Source: an uncultured Alphaproteobacteria bacterium
GTDB lineage: Bacteria; Pseudomonadota; Alphaproteobacteria; RF32; CAG-239
Assembly: GCA_934273635.1 (NCBI GenBank)
Contig: CAKQSV010000002.1
Coordinates: forward strand, 62,001-126,000
Reading direction: 5' to 3'
DNA: 64,000 nucleotides
Shown here: positions 59,268 to 64,000 of the stretch, piece by piece
How the letters are laid out: every line of letters begins with the position of its first letter
How positions within the stretch are numbered: the stretch's first letter is position 1
Notes under the pieces: model-generated
Databases searched by the model: none
The model's input: only the letters and a program-made list of their open reading frames with translations
What the model was told of the DNA's origin: nothing
Made by a program: the position numbers and the translations under genes

Positions 59268-60400
59268 TATTCTTCCCTTTCAAAACAAGCGACCAATTCG
59301 GTGTGTTTGGAATAGATAAACTGGTCAACCATAGTCACCTCGCGCAAAGCATAGCCGCTTGCAATCAGTTGATTGGCATCGTTCACAAAAGTATTGGGGT
59401 TGCACGACACCGCAACGACCGTGTGCGGATGCTTGGAGGCAGCAATCTTAGCGACCTGAGCCGCGGCGCCGGCTCGCGGCGGGTCAAACACCACGATATC
59501 AATATCGGCGAGTTCGCGCTCGTCCAACGGATATTTGAACAAGTTGGCGGCGCGTATCTCAATATTGGGAATTTGGTTGCGATTGACCGATTGGCGAAAA
59601 CCTTCCAACAACTCGACAGACGAATCGACCGCGAGAATCTGATTGTTTTTGTTTTGCGCCAAAGGATAAGAAAAAGTGCCCACACCGCAGAACAAATCGG
59701 CTACCCTGCCCTGACGCTCGCCAACATATTTGAGCACCAATTCAACCAACGCCCGCTCACCTTGCTTGGAAGCCTGCAAAAAAGTGCCGGCGGGAATATA
59801 AACATCGGTACCGCTGTTGTGGATTATCGGGCGCGATTTTTCCAACATTGTCTCGGGCTCGGCATTGGCGCTTTGACGCCACGATACCCGCAAAACATCG
59901 GGCGTGCGCGCGGCGTATTCTGAAATTATCATCCGATGGGCAAGCTCGGGGGAAAACGGCAGTTCTAAAGTGATGTCAATGCCGTTATCGGCGTCACAGA
60001 GCAAAATATCGCCGCCGGTCACGCCTTGTCGGATGATTTTTTTGCCTTTTTTTTGCGTAAACGGCTCGGCGCAAAGCTCTTGCACAAAAGCGCGAATATT
60101 ACCCAAATTACGATTAAGGCGTTCGGTCAGAAGGTCGCAATAACAACAATCAACCACCTGCGTGCTTTGCGCGGCGTTAAAGCCCATCACAAACTGTTTT
60201 TTAACATAACTGAAAGCCATCGCGGCACGGCGGCGGGTTTGCGCCGGAATAAACACCGGCTCGCCAAACCTGAGCTCTGATTGATGAATTGCGCTCATAA
60301 CCTGTTTGAAGTGTTCAAACTTTTGGTTTTGATAGTCTTCATCACTCAGATTTCTATATCGGCAACCACCGCAGGTCGGAAAAAGCGGACAATCAGTCAT
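59267..60400 (-). CDS. TrmA/RlmD-type class I RNA methyltransferase
   Basis: The 377-residue enzyme belongs to the RNA (uracil-5) methyltransferase class. It has N-terminal Fe-S Cys CPLFPTCGGCRYR (C-x5-C-x2-C) with a fourth Cys in VVDCCYCD, AdoMet motif ADLFCGVGTFSYPLA, NIEIRAANLF, and catalytic motifs FDPPRAG and VSCNPNTF. The C-terminus has HTELVACF with the general-base Glu. There is no TRAM domain at the start, so this is the shorter form. The target may be 23S U1939 or U747, or tRNA U54, and cannot be told by eye. It overlaps neighbours by one base on each side. Confidence 0.9.
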   Translation of the reverse strand: MTDCPLFPTCGGCRYRNLSDEDYQNQKFEHFKQVMSAIHQSELRFGEPVFIPAQTRRRAAMAFSYVKKQFVMGFNAAQSTQVVDCCYCDLLTERLNRNLGNIRAFVQELCAEPFTQKKGKKIIRQGVTGGDILLCDADNGIDITLELPFSPELAHRMIISEYAARTPDVLRVSWRQSANAEPETMLEKSRPIIHNSGTDVYIPAGTFLQASKQGERALVELVLKYVGERQGRVADLFCGVGTFSYPLAQNKNNQILAVDSSVELLEGFRQSVNRNQIPNIEIRAANLFKYPLDERELADIDIVVFDPPRAGAAAQVAKIAASKHPHTVVAVSCNPNTFVNDANQLIASGYALREVTMVDQFIYSKHTELVACFEREE

Positions 60401-62076
60401 CAGGCTTTATCTCCGCCTTCCGTCGGGGTTCCGCCCAAAATCGAAACCTCAACATTATTAGACTGGGCAAACGCCGGATGAACGTTTTCCGCCGCTTTTT
60501 CGGCTTTCACTTCCTGTGGCTCTGAGGGCAAATCGCGGTGATAAATCACACAACGGTTACGACCGCCTTCTTTGGCCTCGTACAGCGCGTCATCGGACAT
60601 TTTTATCAGTTCGTTGATATCTTGCGAATCTTTTGAAGACGAGATACCGATACTGACCGTAAATTTAATCGGCTCACCGGCGTCGGACATTACCACAATG
60701 GCGGCGATTGCCTCACGCAGGCGGTCAGCCACAACTTTGGCATCTTCGGCGTTGGTTTGCGACAGATAAACCACAAACTCCTCTCCGCCGTAACGCGCCA
60801 CAATATCATTTTCTCTTAGGGCTTTTTCGGCAGTTGAGGCCAACGCCATCAACACCTTATCGCCAATTTTGTGACCGTAGGTATCGTTCACGTTCTTAAA
60901 GTGGTCGGCGTCTATCATAAACACGCTGAACACGTCATCGGTGTGCAGGCTCAGACGGCGGTTGACTTCTTCTTCAAAATAACGGCGATTATACAATGAG
61001 GTCAACGGGTCGCGCGTTGCTTGCGTTTGCAACAAATCCTCACGTTTTTTGCGGTCGGTGATGTCTTGGAACGCCGCATAAATGGCGATATCATAGTCAA
61101 AGTCAATGATATTGGCCGAGGTCGAGAGCCAGAACGGCGTGTTGCCGGTTTGCGATTTGACCAAAATTTCAAAGTCTTTAATCACGCGCTCCTTTTCAAG
61201 ATGCGTATTCAATAAACGGCGGTTGTCGGCGTCTACAAAAAAGTCGCGAAAACGATAGAGGTTGATGTCGCGGTCTTTAATACCGAACAGCTTTAAGAAG
61301 TTGTCGTTTGCCATAAGGATGGTGTCATCACTCAGACGAGAAATAACAATCGGGAACGGCGACAATTTGATAATTTCTTTAATACGCTGATTGTATTTGT
61401 TAAGCTCTTTAGAGGCCTTGTCCAACGCGTCATCTTTAACATCAACCATTGAGAGCAAGAAGCTCACACCCAAGCCGACATAGCCGACAACGGCGGTATA
61501 CCACACGCTATGCGGCATCATATTCATACTGGAAATATTGACCGCCACGATATAGGTGACAAACACCGAGGTTATACACCCAAGGACATAGCCGATGTTG
61601 TGACGGCGGAAGCACTGCGAAAAATATGCCGCGGTCAAAAATGCAAAAGTAATTGCCGGCAACAGACTATGCAAAACATTAATCATCGCGCCGTTGGGGT
61701 CTATAATGCTAAAATAGACAATCACAAACAAGCCGAGCACGACCACCAATGTGGAGTAAAGCCCTTGCGAAATGTTACCCGCCATAATGCCGGTTGCAGC
61801 CAAACCCACCAACAACAGCACCGTCAGCTTTAACATTAAGTCAAACGCCACCAGAACATTGACCGAAACCGAGGTTGACAGCTCGTCAATATAGCTGCCG
61901 TACCACGCACACAAAAAATCAACCAACAGACCGCCGATTAAATATTTGGCACTATTGGAAAAATGCGAGCCGGAAGAATTGACACTCAGATAAAAACCCG
62001 ACAGCAAAAAAAACACCAACGCCGCCACGGTTATCTGCACATGAGCAATGTCGGTAAAAATCACAAGACTATTCAT
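60400..62076 (-). CDS. Membrane-bound diguanylate cyclase with PAS domain
   Basis: The 558-residue protein has seven or eight N-terminal membrane helices (about 1-225), then a PAS domain (about 235-345, IKLSPFPIVISRLSDDTILMANDNFLKLFGIKDRDINLYRFRDFF). A GGDEF domain with active RYGGEEF follows. A RxxD inhibitory site lies five residues before (RENDIVARYGGEEF), so c-di-GMP feedback is expected. A disordered tail of 50 residues closes the protein. It makes c-di-GMP, probably tuning motility or surface growth. It is one base from the methyltransferase stop. Confidence 0.92.
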   Translation of the reverse strand: MNSLVIFTDIAHVQITVAALVFFLLSGFYLSVNSSGSHFSNSAKYLIGGLLVDFLCAWYGSYIDELSTSVSVNVLVAFDLMLKLTVLLLVGLAATGIMAGNISQGLYSTLVVVLGLFVIVYFSIIDPNGAMINVLHSLLPAITFAFLTAAYFSQCFRRHNIGYVLGCITSVFVTYIVAVNISSMNMMPHSVWYTAVVGYVGLGVSFLLSMVDVKDDALDKASKELNKYNQRIKEIIKLSPFPIVISRLSDDTILMANDNFLKLFGIKDRDINLYRFRDFFVDADNRRLLNTHLEKERVIKDFEILVKSQTGNTPFWLSTSANIIDFDYDIAIYAAFQDITDRKKREDLLQTQATRDPLTSLYNRRYFEEEVNRRLSLHTDDVFSVFMIDADHFKNVNDTYGHKIGDKVLMALASTAEKALRENDIVARYGGEEFVVYLSQTNAEDAKVVADRLREAIAAIVVMSDAGEPIKFTVSIGISSSKDSQDINELIKMSDDALYEAKEGGRNRCVIYHRDLPSEPQEVKAEKAAENVHPAFAQSNNVEVSILGGTPTEGGDKA

Positions 62077-62203
62077 ATCTAAACACCTTATTAATCTTAT
62101 TGCGATATAAGCAACATAAACGTATTTTATTAAAATAGCTTGAATATTATATAGTTTATTTTAATATTGTTGATAAGTTATCATAGAATAAGGAATCCGC
62201 AAC

Positions 62204-63349
62204 ATGAATAACAAAGCCCCCGACCATTACAGCTATGATTTTAAGTTGGATATGGATAAAATCCCCACCAAGAAGGCCGACCGAATTGCCTTGTCCCTGC
62301 TGTTTCCGGGGTTGTTGGCGGGCGTGTTTTTGATTGCGCTCGGCGTTATTGAGTTTATTAACGGGCTTAACCCCGACAATGACGTTGCCGCCGCGGCTAT
62401 ATCGTCGTGGTTCAGCATCAACCTGTTTGACGGGGTTATGGTGGTGCTCGGCGTGTGGGTTATCATCTCGCTGACAATGTCTTATTTTACCTACAAAAAA
62501 GTGTTTTTTGACGGCAAAAAAGTGACCATGATTTATCGCGATCCGTTCGGCGCCAAAACCACGGTTAAGGAATCTATCAAAAAATATCAGGGCGTGCGTT
62601 TCAGAGTAGAATTTTTTCAGTTCGGCTTTTTGAACAAAAACAAATATATTATCGAGCTGTCTCACAAAGACGACGACAAGACCGCGCCGCTGTATATTTC
62701 AACCAAAGAAAAGGACGTGCGCCAAATTTGGGAATATTACGCCCGCAAGTTCAACCTGCCCGCGATTATTATGACCGACGAGGGATTGTTGACGCGCGAG
62801 ATTGCCGACTTTGGCAAGCCACTCTCCGCCTTGTATGAGGCAGGACTTGTCAAAAACACCTTTGACTTTAAGGAGCCGCTGCCGGCGTCAGTCTCGTGGG
62901 TGCGCAAAAAAGACAAATCGGTGATTAAAAACCGCAGTTTTCACTGGGATGGCTATAACCTGTTGGCGGCGATTATGCTGGTGGTTTGCTTTTTGATTTT
63001 GGCGGTCAACTATCTGTTCGGTCATCATGACGCCGCGGAGATTGCAGGATGCGGCGTGTTGGCGGCGGTCACATTGTTCGCGGTCATCCGAGCGTTCACC
63101 AAAGATAAATTGGTTATCAAACCCAAGAAGATTGTGATTGTGCACAAAACGTTCTGTCTGTCGCGCAAAAAAGACGAGATGATGAAAGACGATATTGAGC
63201 TGGTCGATGTGGCGTTCAACCCCGTGTCCGAGCGTTATTTTGTCTCGATTATCGGCAAGGGACGCACGCTGATTTTCGGCAAAAAGCTCCCGATTGAAGA
63301 TTTACGTTGGGTAAAAAAGTTTTTGATTAATGATATTGTAAAAAAATAG
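62204..63349 (+). CDS. Hypothetical multi-pass membrane protein
   Basis: I do not recognise this 381-residue protein. It has two membrane hairpins: at about 30-55 and 70-95 (LSLLFPGLLAGVFLIALGVIEFI, FDGVMVVLGVWVIISLTMSYFT) and at 250-300 (YNLLAAIMLVVCFLILAVNYLF, AGCGVLAAVTLFAVIRAF). Each is followed by a beta-rich soluble part that looks like a bPH-type domain (KVFFDGKKVTMIYRDPFGAKTTVKESIKKYQGVRFRV; VIKPKKIVIVHKTFCLSRKKDEMMKDDIELVDVAF). The repeated layout suggests an internal duplication. ATG 62204 has GGAA nearby. It is monocistronic as far as seen. Function unknown. Confidence 0.6.
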   Translation: MNNKAPDHYSYDFKLDMDKIPTKKADRIALSLLFPGLLAGVFLIALGVIEFINGLNPDNDVAAAAISSWFSINLFDGVMVVLGVWVIISLTMSYFTYKKVFFDGKKVTMIYRDPFGAKTTVKESIKKYQGVRFRVEFFQFGFLNKNKYIIELSHKDDDKTAPLYISTKEKDVRQIWEYYARKFNLPAIIMTDEGLLTREIADFGKPLSALYEAGLVKNTFDFKEPLPASVSWVRKKDKSVIKNRSFHWDGYNLLAAIMLVVCFLILAVNYLFGHHDAAEIAGCGVLAAVTLFAVIRAFTKDKLVIKPKKIVIVHKTFCLSRKKDEMMKDDIELVDVAFNPVSERYFVSIIGKGRTLIFGKKLPIEDLRWVKKFLINDIVKK

Positions 63350-63414
63350 TTGCGAACTTGTGGTTTTGCGCTATAAAAATATAAATGTCGTTCGATTTTA
63401 TGAAAGAAAATATA

Positions 63415-64000
63415 ATGAAAAAAAAGAACAATACGGTTGCAACCCCTGATTTGGCCGAGGCTTTTTTCAGAGAGGTCAGCGAAGATTTGCAAAACGATAA
63501 CCTTAAGGCTTTTTGGAAAAAGTATGGCGTGCAACTGGTGGCTTTGGTCACAATCTGTTTGACAATCGCCGTTAGCTTTGAAACCATCAAGCATTGGCGC
63601 GACCAACACAGTCAGCAGTGGTCTGACGCGTTTGCTTATGCACAGGTACTGCAAAATCAGGGCAAGTTTGATGACAGTTTGAAACTTTTGGCGGATATTG
63701 AAAAGAACGGCAACGCTATTTTTGCTGATGAGGCTCAGCTGAAAACCGTTAATATTTTGTTGGAGCAAGGCAAAAAAGACGAGGCTCTGGCTAAGCTCGA
63801 AAAGTTTGTGAAATCGGCAAATGTCGACAAACTTAAAAATGCCGCGCTGATTAAGCTTGCAACGTATAAAGTTGAGACCGCAACACCGCAAGAAATGTCT
63901 GAATTATTGGCACCGTTGACGAAAGACGTTAATAGTTCTTGGCAACCGGAGGCTTTGGAGCTAATCGCGCTGTCTTATCTGCAGGCAGGCAACGAGGCTG
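63415..64000 (+). CDS. YfgM/DUF2659-like TPR protein, 5' part
   Basis: The frame is open from ATG 63415 (MKKKKNNTVATPDLAEAFFREV; an ATG at 63400 is in frame) to the window end, so it is cut at about residue 195. It has one membrane anchor (about 37-57, YGVQLVALVTICLTIAVSFETIKHW) and helical TPR-like repeats: AYAQVLQNQGKFDDSLKLLADI, LKTVNILLEQGKKDEALAKLEKFV. This is the family of small periplasmic ancillary proteins of the secretion and outer-membrane assembly region. The neighbours of such genes are often bamB and der, which would be further right. Starts have weak ribosome sequence (GAAAGAAAA). Confidence 0.7.
   Translation, partial: MKKKNNTVATPDLAEAFFREVSEDLQNDNLKAFWKKYGVQLVALVTICLTIAVSFETIKHWRDQHSQQWSDAFAYAQVLQNQGKFDDSLKLLADIEKNGNAIFADEAQLKTVNILLEQGKKDEALAKLEKFVKSANVDKLKNAALIKLATYKVETATPQEMSELLAPLTKDVNSSWQPEALELIALSYLQAGNEA

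Overview
The window is chromosomal DNA from an alphaproteobacterium of moderate GC. The main evidence is lineage-typical gene sets: a DUF2155 protein behind MlaD genes, a DUF3035 lipoprotein beside lspA and two M16 peptidases, a flgB-flgC-fliE run, a RlmD/TrmA-like methyltransferase, a small basic protein ahead of murA, and an SAM-II-like RNA ahead of metK. The 5' end is cut in a MotE-like flagellar gene and the 3' end in a YfgM-like gene. An AT-rich accessory stretch at about 9.2-13.1 kb contrasts with the housekeeping genes around it.

Layout. 0-9 kb: a MotE-like tail, a large periplasmic TPR protein, uvrB, a glycosyltransferase pair, a hypothetical gene, murA and its small upstream gene. 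9-13 kb: tRNA-Thr followed by an AT-rich island with a type II restriction-modification pair (methyltransferase and nuclease overlapping by 4 bases), a DUF1566-like protein and an ankyrin-like membrane protein. 13-19 kb: genes of unknown function, including a split paralogue pair, an ankyrin protein and a DUF4234-like membrane protein. 19-24 kb: a divergent metK under an SAM-II-like leader, nagA, tRNA-Ala, a phosphatase and a META-domain lipoprotein. 24-32 kb: rlmH, fliE-flgC-flgB, an FlhB-tail protein, an RsmB-like methyltransferase, an LprI-like protein, a LOG-family protein, tgt, a lone M16 peptidase and phoB.

32-48 kb: a six-copy palindromic repeat array, rpe, a ferritin-like gene, a strong candidate non-coding RNA, a periplasmic binding protein, ssb-uvrA, a soluble PAS histidine kinase, a GldA/GldF/GldG/DUF4340 ABC exporter operon, two tandem MlaD genes with a DUF2155 gene, and a family 2 glycosyltransferase. 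48-64 kb: mutL, pgi, an M16 peptidase pair (one without the metal motif), a DUF3035 lipoprotein, lspA, mgtE, tkt, a lipoprotein, a TrmA/RlmD-type methyltransferase, a diguanylate cyclase, a membrane protein and the YfgM-like partial gene.

Functional themes are DNA repair (uvrA, uvrB, ssb, mutL), sugar-phosphate metabolism (rpe, tkt, pgi, nagA), envelope upkeep (murA, lspA, MlaD pair, M16 peptidases, several lipoproteins), motility (MotE-like, flgB, flgC, fliE, FlhB-like) and RNA modification (rlmH, tgt, RsmB-like, RlmD-like). The least explained elements are the metK leader, the candidate RNA at about 34.3 kb, the island beside tRNA-Thr, the split paralogue at 14 kb, and a 12-base extended -10 motif shared by three genes of unknown function.
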